Below, piece by piece: positions 1 to 7,705 of a stretch of 38,199 nt of DNA. Numbering within the stretch: the stretch's first letter is position 1; each line of letters begins with the position of its first letter. The stretch comes from an uncultured Oscillospiraceae bacterium. Lineage in GTDB: Bacteria; Bacillota; Clostridia; Oscillospirales; Oscillospiraceae. The stretch lies in NCBI GenBank assembly GCA_947628185.1, contig CANQYW010000017.1, positions 1 to 38,199 on the forward strand, written 5' to 3'. The position numbers and the translations under genes were made by a program. The notes below the pieces were generated by a model, which ran no database searches, was not told the DNA's origin, and saw nothing but the letters and a program-made list of their open reading frames with translations.

Positions 1-446
1 GCCTTATCCATGGGGATGAGGACCGTGGGGCAGGTGCGGTGGGCGGGGCAGGAGTTTACGTAGAACTTGGCGGGGTTCTGGGGGTCCACGGAGCGGAACT
101 TCAGCTCCTTCACGCCCATGCCCACGTAGATGCCGTCCTTCGTGCCCAGGTTATACTCAACGCCGTCCAATGTCATGACGCCGGGGCCGCCGATATTTAT
201 GGCCCCCAGCTCGCGCCTCTCCAGGAAGTAGGGCGCGGCCAGCTCCTTGAAGGAGCCCAGGGTCAGCTCCTCCTCCACCGGCGTGATGCCCCCGGCGATT
301 ATCCTGTCCTGATGGGAGTAGGTGAGGTTTATGGCGTCGGGCTCGAAGATGTGGGATATGTGGTAGTGGCGGCGGAGCTGGGCGGTGTCGTAGTGCTTGG
401 AGTCGTCAGGGTGGTTGGCGTAACGGACGTCAAAGTTGATTTTCAT
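1..446 (-). CDS. kduI: 5-keto-4-deoxyuronate isomerase KduI (partial, C-terminus outside window)
   Basis: KduI interconverts 5-keto-4-deoxyuronate and 2,5-diketo-3-deoxygluconate in breakdown of pectin and other uronate polymers. About 148 residues are visible from an ATG at 446, preceded by GAGGAGGC at good spacing. The reading matches the N-terminal half of the cupin-fold KduI family: YSHQDRIIAGGITPVEEEL, then PYFLERRELGAINIGG, then the start of the metal-site region with CPAHRTCPT. The rest lies beyond base 1. It follows the sugar isomerase/epimerase gene by about 30 bases and is probably co-transcribed with it, which ties this operon to uronate catabolism. The family call is strong from recalled similarity to E. 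coli KduI; activity is inferred. Confidence 0.9.
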   Translation of the reverse strand, partial: MKINFDVRYANHPDDSKHYDTAQLRRHYHISHIFEPDAINLTYSHQDRIIAGGITPVEEELTLGSFKELAAPYFLERRELGAINIGGPGVMTLDGVEYNLGTKDGIYVGMGVKELKFRSVDPQNPAKFYVNSCPAHRTCPTVLIPMDK

Positions 447-475
447 GTTGTGCCTCCTCAAATGATTATTTTATT

Positions 476-1324
476 TTAAACTTTTTCCCAGATCTCGCGA
501 AGGGTATTTACTGCGAAGGGGATGTCCTCCCCGGTGGTGCCCTCTAAGACGAGGGTCGCGTCCGGGCACTGGGCCTTTATGGAGCGCAAGATCTCGGTCT
601 TGTCGAGGTCCCCCCGGCCAAAGCCCACCTGTTTCGGGGCGGTGACGCCCTTCTCCCCCAGGATACAGTCCTTCATGTGGAAGAGGAGTATCCTCCCCTT
701 GAATATCTCCAGCCCGTGCTCCAGGATGTCCATGTACTCGAGCTGGTTCTCCGCGTCCATGTAGTTATATAGGTCGAATATGACCCGCACGTTCGGCTTG
801 TTCATGGCGGTGAGGATGAGGTTGAGGGTGTCCGGGCACCAACTGACGTGCGCCGCCGCGCCCTCCATGGCCACGTTCACCCCGTGCTCCGCCGCCCTGT
901 CCGCGAGGGCGGAGAAGGTGTCCGTCACGGTCTGGATGGCCTCCATGGAGTGGTTCTTGGGGTTGTACGTCCACTTATCGTCGTTATACGAGCCGGTCTC
1001 GGAGCCCACGAACTCGCTGCCCAAGGCCTTCGCCACGGAGAGATACTCCGCGAAGACCTGGGTACATCTGGCCCTCTTCTCAAGGTCCGAGTGGACCGGG
1101 TTGAAGTAGGCCCCCACCAGCGGCACGGCGAGGCCCGCCCCCCGCAGGGCGCCGCCTATCTCCCGCGCCCGCTCCGGCGTTATGCCCCCCGGGGCGTAGG
1201 GGATGTCCTCAAAGGACTTGTAGCACACAAGCTGCAGGCCGTCGATCCCCAGCTCCCGGGCCCTGGAAATTATATCCTCAGTACCCTTCACGCCCAGGTC
1301 GTGGGCGCGTATGCAGACCCGCAT
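476..1324 (-). CDS. Sugar phosphate isomerase/epimerase, xylose-isomerase-like TIM barrel
   Basis: A 282-residue protein of the AP-endonuclease-2/xylose-isomerase-like TIM barrel family (PF01261 type), which isomerises or epimerises sugars or keto-sugars. Putative metal ligands sit at the usual strand ends: the Glu in VAMEGAAAH, the Asp in VIFDLYNYMD, the His in LLFHMKDC and the Glu in LVLEGTTGED. The start is the ATG at 1324 because GGAGGTG lies 5 bases upstream; a longer in-frame version would need a TTG at 1357 with no comparable site. It lies between an AraC regulator and kduI, so a uronate-derived substrate is likely, but the exact substrate cannot be read from sequence. It is probably transcribed from its own promoter at 1420-1448. 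Confidence 0.85.
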   Translation of the reverse strand: MRVCIRAHDLGVKGTEDIISRARELGIDGLQLVCYKSFEDIPYAPGGITPERAREIGGALRGAGLAVPLVGAYFNPVHSDLEKRARCTQVFAEYLSVAKALGSEFVGSETGSYNDDKWTYNPKNHSMEAIQTVTDTFSALADRAAEHGVNVAMEGAAAHVSWCPDTLNLILTAMNKPNVRVIFDLYNYMDAENQLEYMDILEHGLEIFKGRILLFHMKDCILGEKGVTAPKQVGFGRGDLDKTEILRSIKAQCPDATLVLEGTTGEDIPFAVNTLREIWEKV

Positions 1325-1377
1325 ATGAACACCTCCATTTTTTATGTTTAATTCCAAATATTTCTATAACTTATTTT

Positions 1378-1405
1378 GGGGATTTGTAAAAGTCAACAAA
1401 TCCCC
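1378..1405 (-). promoter_or_regulatory. Perfect inverted repeat in the leader of the epimerase-kduI transcript
   Basis: GGGGATTTGT and ACAAATCCCC form a perfect 10-bp stem around an 8-base loop. It lies 15 bases downstream of a -10 box on the minus strand, in the 5' leader of the epimerase gene. It could be an operator (for example for a catabolic repressor) or an RNA hairpin. It lacks an immediate T-run, so it is not a standard terminator. Confidence 0.55.
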
Positions 1406-1419
1406 ATGCGCACACGTCA

Positions 1420-1448
1420 ATTATAATCCGCCAAGTTGTATAGTTCAA
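1420..1448 (-). promoter_or_regulatory. Sigma-A promoter for epimerase-kduI
   Basis: On the minus strand TTGAAC (1443-1448), 17 bases, then TATAAT (1420-1425). It sits between the AraC gene and the epimerase, so these genes can be expressed separately from the upstream esterase-araC pair. Confidence 0.7.
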
Positions 1449-1487
1449 TAGTAAAATCGACTCTGGATATTAAAAAATCGGACAGAC

Positions 1488-2294
1488 TCACCGGCGGCTC
1501 TCAGTCCCCTCGGAGGGCCTACTCTCTCTCCCCTCCTGGGGTCTATTCTCCTCCCGGCAGCGTTTTGCGAAGGCGGAGGGTGAGCAGCCGAAGTGCTTAT
1601 TGAAGACCCTTGAGAAGTAGAGGGGGTCGCCGTACCCGCACAGCTCCGCTATCTCCGCCACGGAGTAGTCCCGGGAGATGGAGGAGGAGAGCATACTCTC
1701 CGCCTTCTTCATCCGAAGGCCAGTCATGTACTCCAAGGGGGTGACGCCCACCTCCTTCTTAAAGAGTTTCCTCAGGTAGTCGTAGTGGAAGGGCAGGGCC
1801 CGGATGGTGGCGTCCAGGGCAAAGTCCGGCTGGGTGTAGCCGTTCATTATGGCGTAACGTATCTGCTCCACGGGGTCGGAGTAGCCGCTGTTGCTGAGGC
1901 CCACCATTATATAGCTGGAGATGAGGTCCCCCAGGGCCTCCAGCACCAGTTCGCTCTTCGTCATGTCCGCCTGGTAATAGTACCTCGCCTGGCTGAAGGC
2001 GAAACGGAAGTGGCCGTCGGAGTCGTCCGAGACCCGGAAGGACTCCTTGCTGTGGAAGGCCGGGGAGTCCATTCGCATGTGTATGTTCGTAAAGCCGTCG
2101 GCACTGGAGTTGGCGTGGAGGATCCTTGGTGGTATCGCCACCACGTCCCCCGCCCGGTAGCTCATTGTGGCCCCGTTCTCGAACTTGAACGCCCCCTCAC
2201 CGCCGGTGCAGTACACCAGCTCCCAGTGCTGATGGGTGTGCCAGTGGACGTCGTATGTCTTTGAGTGTTCGCCGACGTATAGTATGTTGTTCAT
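1488..2294 (-). CDS. AraC-family transcriptional regulator
   Basis: A 268-residue regulator. The N-terminal ~130 residues form a cupin sensor (HWHTHQHWELVYCTGGEG, then YRAGDVVAIPPRILHA). The C-terminal ~100 residues carry the two AraC helix-turn-helix motifs, including the signature GYGDPLYFSRVFNKHFGCSP. The start ATG overlaps the stop of the upstream hydrolase by 4 bases, so the two are translationally coupled. Its neighbours suggest that it senses a pectin- or uronate-derived sugar and activates this operon, possibly at the 1420-1448 promoter region. The C-terminus is polar and repetitive (EGRESRPSEGTESRR). The inducer is unknown. Confidence 0.9.
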   Translation of the reverse strand: MNNILYVGEHSKTYDVHWHTHQHWELVYCTGGEGAFKFENGATMSYRAGDVVAIPPRILHANSSADGFTNIHMRMDSPAFHSKESFRVSDDSDGHFRFAFSQARYYYQADMTKSELVLEALGDLISSYIMVGLSNSGYSDPVEQIRYAIMNGYTQPDFALDATIRALPFHYDYLRKLFKKEVGVTPLEYMTGLRMKKAESMLSSSISRDYSVAEIAELCGYGDPLYFSRVFNKHFGCSPSAFAKRCREENRPQEGRESRPSEGTESRR

Positions 2295-3157
2295 TTACCG
2301 GCCTCCTCGTCGTGTACACGGAGTCCCCGCTCCTCAAAGTAGTCCATCATCGCGCCGGGCCACCCGGGGAGGTCCCGGCTCACCTCCGGCATGTTCCTGG
2401 TGTCATGTGCCAGGGCGTCCGCCGTGGCGAGGCCGTGGCCCCCGCGCCCGTAGATACGCATCTCAAAGGGCACCCCCGCCTCCTCCAGCGCCAGGGCGAA
2501 CATCAGGCTCCCCCGGCAGGGCACCACCTGGTCGTCCGCCGCGTGCCATATGAACGCGGGGCACATGTCCCGCCGGACGAGCTTTTCAAGGCTCAACCGC
2601 TCCGCGAGCGCCCCGTCTCCCCCGGTGAGACTTACAAAGCTCCCCATGTGGGTCCGCCCATGGGAGATCGTCACGGGGTAGGCAAGCCCCAGGGCGTCGG
2701 GACGTATCTCATCCGGGGACCCGAGGTCCTCTACCTCCGGCGCGTCGAAAAGTGTCGCCAAAAGTCCCGCTAAATGTCCCCCGGCGGACATCCCCACCGC
2801 CGCCGTCATGGCGGGGTCGATGTTAAGCTCCCGGGCGGAGCGCCGGATGAACGCCATCACCGCCGCAGCCTCCCGGAGGGACACCGGGAACCGGGCCAGG
2901 TCGCAGCTATAGTGGAGTACGAAGGCCGCCCAGCCGCGGGCGGCGAACCGGAGCGCCACGGGCTCCGCCTCCCGGAGGGAGGTGTGGGTGTAGCCGCCGC
3001 CGGGCAGCACGAGGACCGCCGGCCGGAGCCGGAGGCTCCTTCCGTCCCCCACCGGCGGCAGGTCCGGTATGTAGGCCGTGAGCTCCCCCCGCCGGCCCTC
3101 CTTTGGGGGCGTGAGGCGGCTCTCAAGCGAGTATATATCTTTGGTCCAAACCTTCAA
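2291..3157 (-). CDS. Alpha/beta hydrolase, acetyl esterase/lipase type
   Basis: A 288-residue alpha/beta hydrolase with no signal peptide, so probably cytoplasmic. An oxyanion-type segment LVLPGGGYTHTS (about residues 49-60) precedes the nucleophile elbow GMSAGGHLAG. The triad is completed by the Asp in WHAADDQVVP and the His in GRGGHGLA. Related enzymes remove acetyl groups from plant oligosaccharides, which fits a pectin/uronate operon, but the substrate is inferred. The only in-frame start is a TTG at 3157, with a weak GGTGG about 10 bases upstream and a stop codon two codons further up. A nearby ATG at 3164 is in another frame. It is first in the operon and overlaps araC by 4 bases. Confidence 0.82.
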   Translation of the reverse strand: MKVWTKDIYSLESRLTPPKEGRRGELTAYIPDLPPVGDGRSLRLRPAVLVLPGGGYTHTSLREAEPVALRFAARGWAAFVLHYSCDLARFPVSLREAAAVMAFIRRSARELNIDPAMTAAVGMSAGGHLAGLLATLFDAPEVEDLGSPDEIRPDALGLAYPVTISHGRTHMGSFVSLTGGDGALAERLSLEKLVRRDMCPAFIWHAADDQVVPCRGSLMFALALEEAGVPFEMRIYGRGGHGLATADALAHDTRNMPEVSRDLPGWPGAMMDYFEERGLRVHDEEAGK

Positions 3158-3232
3158 AGCGCATTACCACCAGTCATCAGGCTGACATGCCGATTTATCC
3201 ATGGGCCATTCCAAAACGTCCATTTACCATAT

Positions 3233-3261
3233 ATGATACTCCAAATTATGTAATTCGTCAA
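3233..3261 (-). promoter_or_regulatory. Sigma-A promoter for the esterase-araC operon
   Basis: On the minus strand TTGACG (3256-3261), 17 bases, TATCAT (3233-3238), about 75 bases ahead of the TTG start of the hydrolase. The rest of the 3262-3469 gap is AT-rich with no supportable gene. Confidence 0.65.
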
Positions 3262-3469
3262 TATAAACTTATAACAAAAATTATCCGACGGGCCCGGGGA
3301 CGTATCTCGGATATAATTAGAAGTCCGAATAATCTATCTTGATGATACAAAAATAGGGCGCCAAATTCCCACTCCCAATTTCTGCCCCTCCACTCCCCTC
3401 GTTGTAATGCACAACAGGTACCTAAAACGTGCCCATGTGATTTGTGTAATTTTTTCCCGAATTAAAGGG

Positions 3470-3498
3470 TTGACAAATTCGGTTAGTCGTGTTAAACT
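3470..3498 (+). promoter_or_regulatory. Sigma-A promoter of the feo operon
   Basis: TTGACA (3470-3475), 17 bases, TAAACT (3493-3498), about 85 bases ahead of the first feoA. It is embedded in a run of GTTAG/CTAAC inverted repeats, one imperfect copy of which overlaps the spacer and -10 box, so it is very likely repressible. Confidence 0.75.
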
Positions 3499-3556
3499 TT
3501 GCGTTGGTTAGTAAGAGCTAACCAATATTCAGCCGGGAGCGTTAGCGGTTACTAAC
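3482..3556 (+). promoter_or_regulatory. Cluster of GTTAG-N6-CTAAC operators
   Basis: Three inverted repeats of the same design occur in 75 bases: GTTAG-N6-TAAAC (3482-3497, imperfect, over the -10 box), TTGGTTAG-N6-CTAACCAA (3504-3525, perfect 8-base arms) and GTTAG-N6-CTAAC (3541-3556). A fourth is at 4076-4091 ahead of feoB. GGTTAG/CTAACC half-sites are typical of DtxR/IdeR-type metalloregulators, so iron-dependent repression is the likely function. The regulator itself is not in the window. Confidence 0.7.
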
Positions 3557-3582
3557 CTATCCGGCGATGGGAGGGACTGCGC

Positions 3583-3825
3583 ATGATGCCTCTGACGATG
3601 GCCGTCACCGGCGAGAGGAACACGATAGTCAAGATAACAGGCCGGGACGAGGTGCGCCAGCATCTGGCGGAGCTGGGGTTCGTGGTGGACGCCACAGTCA
3701 CCGTGGTGGCCGACGCGGCGGGCAGCAAGATCCTGGCGGTCAAGGGCAGCCGCGTGGCCCTGGACAAAACTATGACAAACAGGATAATGATCGAGGGAGG
3801 AGGAAAGGACGATGAGGACGCTTAA
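3583..3825 (+). CDS. feoA: FeoA domain protein (first copy)
   Basis: An 80-residue FeoA-type SH3-like protein, which associates with FeoB and modulates ferrous iron uptake. Seen are VRQHLAELGFVVDATVTVVA and a C-terminal segment ending in basic and small residues. The start is the first of two consecutive ATG codons, with GGGAGG about 8 bases upstream. It overlaps the second feoA by 14 bases, so the two are coupled. The clostridial arrangement of two FeoA proteins followed by FeoB is common. Confidence 0.88.
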   Translation: MMPLTMAVTGERNTIVKITGRDEVRQHLAELGFVVDATVTVVADAAGSKILAVKGSRVALDKTMTNRIMIEGGGKDDEDA

Positions 3826-4033
3826 AGACGCCGCCGTGGGCTCCACAGTGCGGGTGACTAAGCTCCGGGGCGAGGGGGCCCTGCGGCGCAGGATCATGGA
3901 CATGGGCGTCACCAAGGGCGTGGAGATCTATGTCCGCAAAGTGGCGCCCCTGGGGGACCCCATTGAGGTGACAGTCCGCGGTTACGAGCTGAGCATCAGA
4001 AAGGGCGACGCCGAGAACATCGAAGTAGAGTAA
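3812..4033 (+). CDS. feoA: FeoA domain protein (second copy)
   Basis: A 73-residue FeoA protein with the canonical pattern ALRRRIMDMGVTKGVEIYVR, then PLGDPIEVTVRGYELSIRK. Its ATG follows GAGGAGGAAAG inside the end of the first feoA. The two FeoA proteins are clearly different paralogues rather than a recent duplication. A 124-base gap with another GTTAG-N6-CTAAC site separates it from feoB. Confidence 0.93.
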   Translation: MRTLKDAAVGSTVRVTKLRGEGALRRRIMDMGVTKGVEIYVRKVAPLGDPIEVTVRGYELSIRKGDAENIEVE

Positions 4034-4075
4034 ACTGTCGCCAAAGGCCATTTTCCGGCGTACACGCGCCGGAGA

Positions 4076-4091
4076 GTTAGTTTAAGCTAAC
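4076..4091 (+). promoter_or_regulatory. Fourth GTTAG-N6-CTAAC site, ahead of feoB
   Basis: GTTAG TTTAAG CTAAC, a perfect match to the two sites near 3504-3556. It lies 67 bases before the feoB start, so feoB may have additional local metal-dependent control, or this may mark a second promoter that I could not define. Confidence 0.6.
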
Positions 4092-4157
4092 AAGTATATT
4101 CTCGGGCCATCCAGCAAAAATTCAACAAAAATCCATAACGAGGAGGAAAGAAAACCC

Positions 4158-6386
4158 ATGGAAATAAAGATAGCCCTGGCGGGGAACCCCAACAGCGGCA
4201 AGACGACGATGTTCAACGACCTCACCGGCTCCAACCAATATGTGGGCAACTGGCCGGGGGTGACGGTGGAGAAAAAGGAGGGGCGTTTGAAGGGCCACAA
4301 GGATGTGACCATCCAGGACCTGCCCGGAATATACTCCCTCTCCCCCTACACCCTTGAGGAGGTGGTGGCCCGGAACTATCTCGTGACGGAGAAACCGGAC
4401 GCCATCATAAACATCGTGGATGGGGCGAACATAGAGCGCAACCTCTACCTCACCACCCAGCTCATCGAACTGGGTCTCCCGGTGGTCATAGCCCTCAACA
4501 TGATGGACCTCGTGCGCAAGAACGGGGACAGGATAGACGTGCAGCGCCTCTCCAAGGCCCTGGGGTGTGAGATAGTCGAGACCTCGGCCCTCAAGGGCGA
4601 GGGCTCAAGGGAGGCGGCGGAGCTGGCGGCGAAGGCCGCCCGGGAGCACCGCACCGGCGAGATGCCCTCGGTCTTTATGGGGTCCGTGGAGCACGCCATA
4701 GCCCACATCGAGGAGTCCATCGAGGGGAAGGTGGACCCCAGGTTCCTGCGCTGGTACGCCATAAAGCTCTTTGAGCGGGACGAGAAGGTCCGCTCAGAGC
4801 TGAATCTCCCCGCCGACCTCTTAGAGCACATTGAGGGCCACATAAAGGACTGCGAGGAGGAGCTTGACGACGACGCGGAGAGCATCATAACGAATCAGCG
4901 CTACGCATACATATCCGGCGTCGTCAGCAAGTCCGTCAAGAAGAAGTCCCAGGGCGTGAAACTGAGCCTCTCGGACAAGATAGACAAGATCGTCACGAAC
5001 AGAGTCCTGGCGCTGCCCATATTCGCCCTCGTGATGGTGCTCATCTACGCCATAGCCATGGGCACGTCCCCGGCGGGGCTCTTCGCCTCCCCCAGGGAGG
5101 AGTGGGGCATAGGCATCGGGAGCTGGGGCACCGACTGGGCCAACGACGAGCTCTTCGGCGAGATCATCCCCGGCGCCGTGGACTCCCTGCTTCTCGACGC
5201 CAACGGGGAGCCCGTCGTGGCGGAGTGGCTATACAGTCTCATCCAGGACGGCATTGTGGCGGGCGTCGGCGCGGTGCTGGGGTTCGTGCCCCAGATGCTG
5301 GTGCTCTTCCTGCTGCTCTCCATACTTGAGGACATCGGGTACATGGCCCGGGTGGCGTTCATAATGGACAGGATATTCCGCCGTTTCGGCCTCTCCGGCA
5401 AGTCCTTCATACCGATGCTGGTGGCCACGGGCTGCGGCGTCCCGGGGCTCATGGCCTCCAGGACCATCGAGCAGGACAAGGACAGGAAGATGACCCTCAT
5501 GACCACCACCTTCATGCCCTGCGGCGCGAAACTCCCAATAATCGGCCTCATAGCCGGGGCGCTCTTCGGGGGCTCCGCCTGGATAGCCGCCTCCGCCTAC
5601 TTCCTGGGCCTGGGGTCCATCGTGGTCTCCGGCATAATACTCAAGAAGTTCCGGGCATTCGCCGGGGAGCCGGCGCCCTTCGTCATGGAGCTGCCCCCCT
5701 ACCACGTCCCCTCCGCCGGGGGCGTCCTGCGGGCCACCTGGGAGCGGGGCTGGTCGTTCATCAAGAGGGCCGGGACCGTCATAGTCATAGCCTCCATACT
5801 CATCTGGTTCCTCCAGGGCTTTGGCGTGGAGAACGGCGCCTTCGGCATGGTGGAGGACCAGGATAACTCGCTCCTCGCCGCCGTGGGCAACGCCATCGCA
5901 TGGATATTCGTGCCCCTCGGGTTTGGCAACTGGAAGGCCGCCGTGGCCTCCATCTCCGGCCTTGTGGCCAAGGAGAACGTGGTGAACACCTTCGGCGTCC
6001 TCTACCACTACGCCGGCGAGATAAGCGAGAACGGCGACGAGATCTGGGCCCTTGTGGCAGCGGACTACACCGCCTTCTCCGCCTTCTCCTTCATGACTTT
6101 CAACCTCCTCTGCGCCCCCTGCTTTGCGGCCATCGGCGCCATCCGCCGGGAGATGAACAACTGGAAGTGGACCCTGGGGGCCGTGGGTTATATGTGCCTC
6201 TGGGCCTACGTCCTGGCGCTCATTATCTACCAGCTCTCCGCCCTCATCGGCGGGGCCGTGAGCTTTAACTTCTTCACCGTAATTGCGGCAATACTCCTCG
6301 GGACCATACTCTACCTCCTCTTCCGCCCCAACCCCTACGACGAGAACGGCCAGCGCCTCTCGGAAAGGCGGGCCGTCCATGCTTGA
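4158..6386 (+). CDS. feoB: Ferrous iron transporter FeoB
   Basis: A 742-residue membrane Fe(II) transporter with an N-terminal G domain. G1 is GNPNSGKTT (residues 9-17), switch Thr in GVTVEKKEG, G3 DLPG (54-57), G4 NMMD (114-117) and G5 TSALKG. A helical GDI-like spacer (about 170-265) follows, then the multi-helix channel with the conserved Gate motif region (IPMLVATGCGVPG) and the second repeat NVVNTFGVLYHY. The length is normal for clostridial FeoB (about 650-800). The start is the ATG preceded by GAGGAGGAAAG. It ends 8 bases inside the next gene, its usual Cys-rich partner. Iron repression through the GTTAG-N6-CTAAC sites is likely. Confidence 0.97.
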   Translation: MEIKIALAGNPNSGKTTMFNDLTGSNQYVGNWPGVTVEKKEGRLKGHKDVTIQDLPGIYSLSPYTLEEVVARNYLVTEKPDAIINIVDGANIERNLYLTTQLIELGLPVVIALNMMDLVRKNGDRIDVQRLSKALGCEIVETSALKGEGSREAAELAAKAAREHRTGEMPSVFMGSVEHAIAHIEESIEGKVDPRFLRWYAIKLFERDEKVRSELNLPADLLEHIEGHIKDCEEELDDDAESIITNQRYAYISGVVSKSVKKKSQGVKLSLSDKIDKIVTNRVLALPIFALVMVLIYAIAMGTSPAGLFASPREEWGIGIGSWGTDWANDELFGEIIPGAVDSLLLDANGEPVVAEWLYSLIQDGIVAGVGAVLGFVPQMLVLFLLLSILEDIGYMARVAFIMDRIFRRFGLSGKSFIPMLVATGCGVPGLMASRTIEQDKDRKMTLMTTTFMPCGAKLPIIGLIAGALFGGSAWIAASAYFLGLGSIVVSGIILKKFRAFAGEPAPFVMELPPYHVPSAGGVLRATWERGWSFIKRAGTVIVIASILIWFLQGFGVENGAFGMVEDQDNSLLAAVGNAIAWIFVPLGFGNWKAAVASISGLVAKENVVNTFGVLYHYAGEISENGDEIWALVAADYTAFSAFSFMTFNLLCAPCFAAIGAIRREMNNWKWTLGAVGYMCLWAYVLALIIYQLSALIGGAVSFNFFTVIAAILLGTILYLLFRPNPYDENGQRLSERRAVHA

Positions 6387-6579
6387 GTTCTTGACGGCGA
6401 ACCTCGCCACCATCCTCTTAGCCTTGGCGATAGCCGTGATAGTCGTCGCCATCATCGCTGGGATGGTGCGGGACAGAAAGAGGGGCGTCTCCTCCTGCGG
6501 GTCCGCCTGCGCCGGGTGCCCCAACGCGGCCCTCTGCCACGGGGGAAAGTCAGTTAAGGATGTACACCCCAAGGTTTAG
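6379..6579 (+). CDS. FeoB-associated Cys-rich membrane protein
   Basis: A 66-residue protein with one N-terminal membrane helix (LATILLALAIAVIVVAIIAG), a basic MVRDRKRG flank and a cytosolic Cys cluster, SCGSACAGCPNAALCHGG. This matches the FeoB-associated Cys-rich family (PF12669 type), thought to help Fe(II) transport or electron handling. The ATG at 6379 overlaps the end of feoB by 8 bases. Its 3' end overlaps the convergent tspO gene by 30 bases. Confidence 0.88.
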   Translation: MLEFLTANLATILLALAIAVIVVAIIAGMVRDRKRGVSSCGSACAGCPNAALCHGGKSVKDVHPKV

Positions 6580-7014
6580 GTACCCCGCGAACGTGACCCA
6601 TATTAGATAGGGCAGCATAAGCAGTCCCGCCTTCCGGGAGAGCTTGTGGAAAAGGGCCGCCGTGGCGATGACCATGAGCCACAGCGCCAGGAGCCACATG
6701 AAGGCGAAGAGATAGAACCGGAACCTGAAGAAAAGTACCGGCCAAGCAAAATTTAGAGCCAACTGGCAGCCATAGACCGTCAGCGCCGCCTCCGAGTCCG
6801 CGCACCTCTTCCCCGCGGCCAAGTAGGAGGCGGCGCCCATCATGAGATAGAGCGCCGTCCACACCACCGGGAACACCCATCTCGGGGGCGTCAGGGGCGG
6901 CGTTTTTATCTCCCCGAAGGCGGCCATCCCCTCAAGGGACAGTATGGAGGCAACTGCCCCCACCCCCAGCGGTATCATGAGACAAACAGCTAATTTTCTT
7001 GTGTTGAGTCGCAT
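6550..7014 (-). CDS. tspO: TspO/MBR family membrane protein
   Basis: A 154-residue protein with five predicted membrane helices and the TspO signature: LTPPRWVFPVVWTALYLMMG (about residues 41-60), Asn-rich helix LALNFAWPVLFF and the C-terminal WVTFAGYLNLGVYILN. TspO proteins bind tetrapyrroles or other hydrophobic ligands; the bacterial role is often in stress or porphyrin handling. ATG start at 7014 with GGGGGA upstream. It faces the feo operon and shares its last 30 bases with it, an antisense overlap that could couple the two expression levels. Confidence 0.93.
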   Translation of the reverse strand: MRLNTRKLAVCLMIPLGVGAVASILSLEGMAAFGEIKTPPLTPPRWVFPVVWTALYLMMGAASYLAAGKRCADSEAALTVYGCQLALNFAWPVLFFRFRFYLFAFMWLLALWLMVIATAALFHKLSRKAGLLMLPYLIWVTFAGYLNLGVYILN

Positions 7015-7142
7015 TTAAATTCCCCCTTCAATTTAGATTATGTCCCGGAGGCGCCAGGTAGAATAAGGACGCGGATTTGGGACATACTACCTCCAAGCCG
7101 GAGGACGGCGCCGTCCGCCGGGAACATGAACGGAGGTATTTT

Positions 7143-7316
7143 ATGAGTCCCAAAGAATTGCTCTACGTCGAGGACGCCCTGGGCCACGCCAGGTTCCTCT
7201 CCACCCAGTGCCAGGAGGCGGTAAACACCCTCCAGGACCCGCAGCTGAGAGCCTACGCCCAGCAGCTCGTTGACAAGAACCGCCAGATATTCGGCAGTTT
7301 CTATTCGCTCGTGTAA
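7143..7316 (+). CDS. Small spore coat-associated protein (CotF partner)
   Basis: A 57-residue helical protein, ELLYVEDALGHARFLSTQCQ at the N-terminus and NRQIFGSFYSLV at the end. It resembles the small proteins encoded directly ahead of CotF genes in clostridia and probably forms a coat complex with the next product. The start is ATG 7143 with GGAGGTATTTT upstream; a longer reading from 7077 lacks a ribosome site. There is a 12-base gap to the next gene, so the pair is one operon. Function in the spore coat is inferred from family and neighbour. Confidence 0.72.
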   Translation: MSPKELLYVEDALGHARFLSTQCQEAVNTLQDPQLRAYAQQLVDKNRQIFGSFYSLV

Positions 7317-7328
7317 AGGAGAATTATA

Positions 7329-7577
7329 ATGGACGACAAGAACATCATGGAGAATATACTCCTCACCACCAAGGGCGTCTGCGACCTCTATATGCACGGC
7401 GCTATAGAGTCCTCCACGGAGAAGGTGAACACCGTCTTCAAGAACGCCCTCAACGACGCCCTCATGATGCAGGACCAGATCTACAAGCAGATGTCCGCCA
7501 AGGGCTGGTACCCCGTTGAGACCGCCCCCCAGGCGAAGATCGACGCGGTAAAGCAGAAGTTCACAAGCCAAGGCTAA
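7329..7577 (+). CDS. Spore coat protein, CotF family
   Basis: An 82-residue protein of the Coat F family (PF07875 type): helical body MENILLTTKGVCDLYMHGAI, then DALMMQDQIYKQMSAKGWYP and a final KIDAVKQKF. The GWYPV element before the last helix is typical. Coat F proteins are part of the endospore coat, so this is evidence that the host sporulates. Ribosome site AAAGGAG lies 8 bases upstream. I found no clear sigma-E or sigma-K promoter for the pair. Confidence 0.85.
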   Translation: MDDKNIMENILLTTKGVCDLYMHGAIESSTEKVNTVFKNALNDALMMQDQIYKQMSAKGWYPVETAPQAKIDAVKQKFTSQG

Positions 7578-7586
7578 AACACTGTC

Positions 7587-7621
7587 GGGGCCGGAGGGGA
7601 ATCATCATTTCCTCCGGCCCC
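7587..7621. terminator. GC-rich hairpin after the coat genes
   Basis: GGGGCCGGAGG (7587-7597) pairs perfectly with CCTCCGGCCCC (7611-7621), 10 bases past the coat gene stop. There is no downstream T-run, so it is a weaker or non-canonical terminator or an mRNA 3'-end stabiliser. Confidence 0.5.
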
Positions 7622-7658
7622 CCTGCAAAAAATATTTCCATTACTTAATAATGTGTGG

Positions 7659-7664
7659 TATAAT
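7659..7664 (+). promoter_or_regulatory. Probable -10 box of the trxB-like/dut operon
   Basis: A perfect TATAAT about 40 bases before the start of the flavoprotein gene, with TTCCAT 17 bases upstream as a poor -35. The two genes behind it are 4 bases apart and likely share it. Confidence 0.45.
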
Positions 7665-7705
7665 CATCCGCAGGAAAAGCGACAGAAAGGGGCGACACAT
7701 TAATA

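Noticed and set aside
5229-6572. A 447-codon minus-strand open frame across feoB
   Set aside because: Antisense shadow of feoB, low-complexity Gly/Glu/His composition, no ribosome site.
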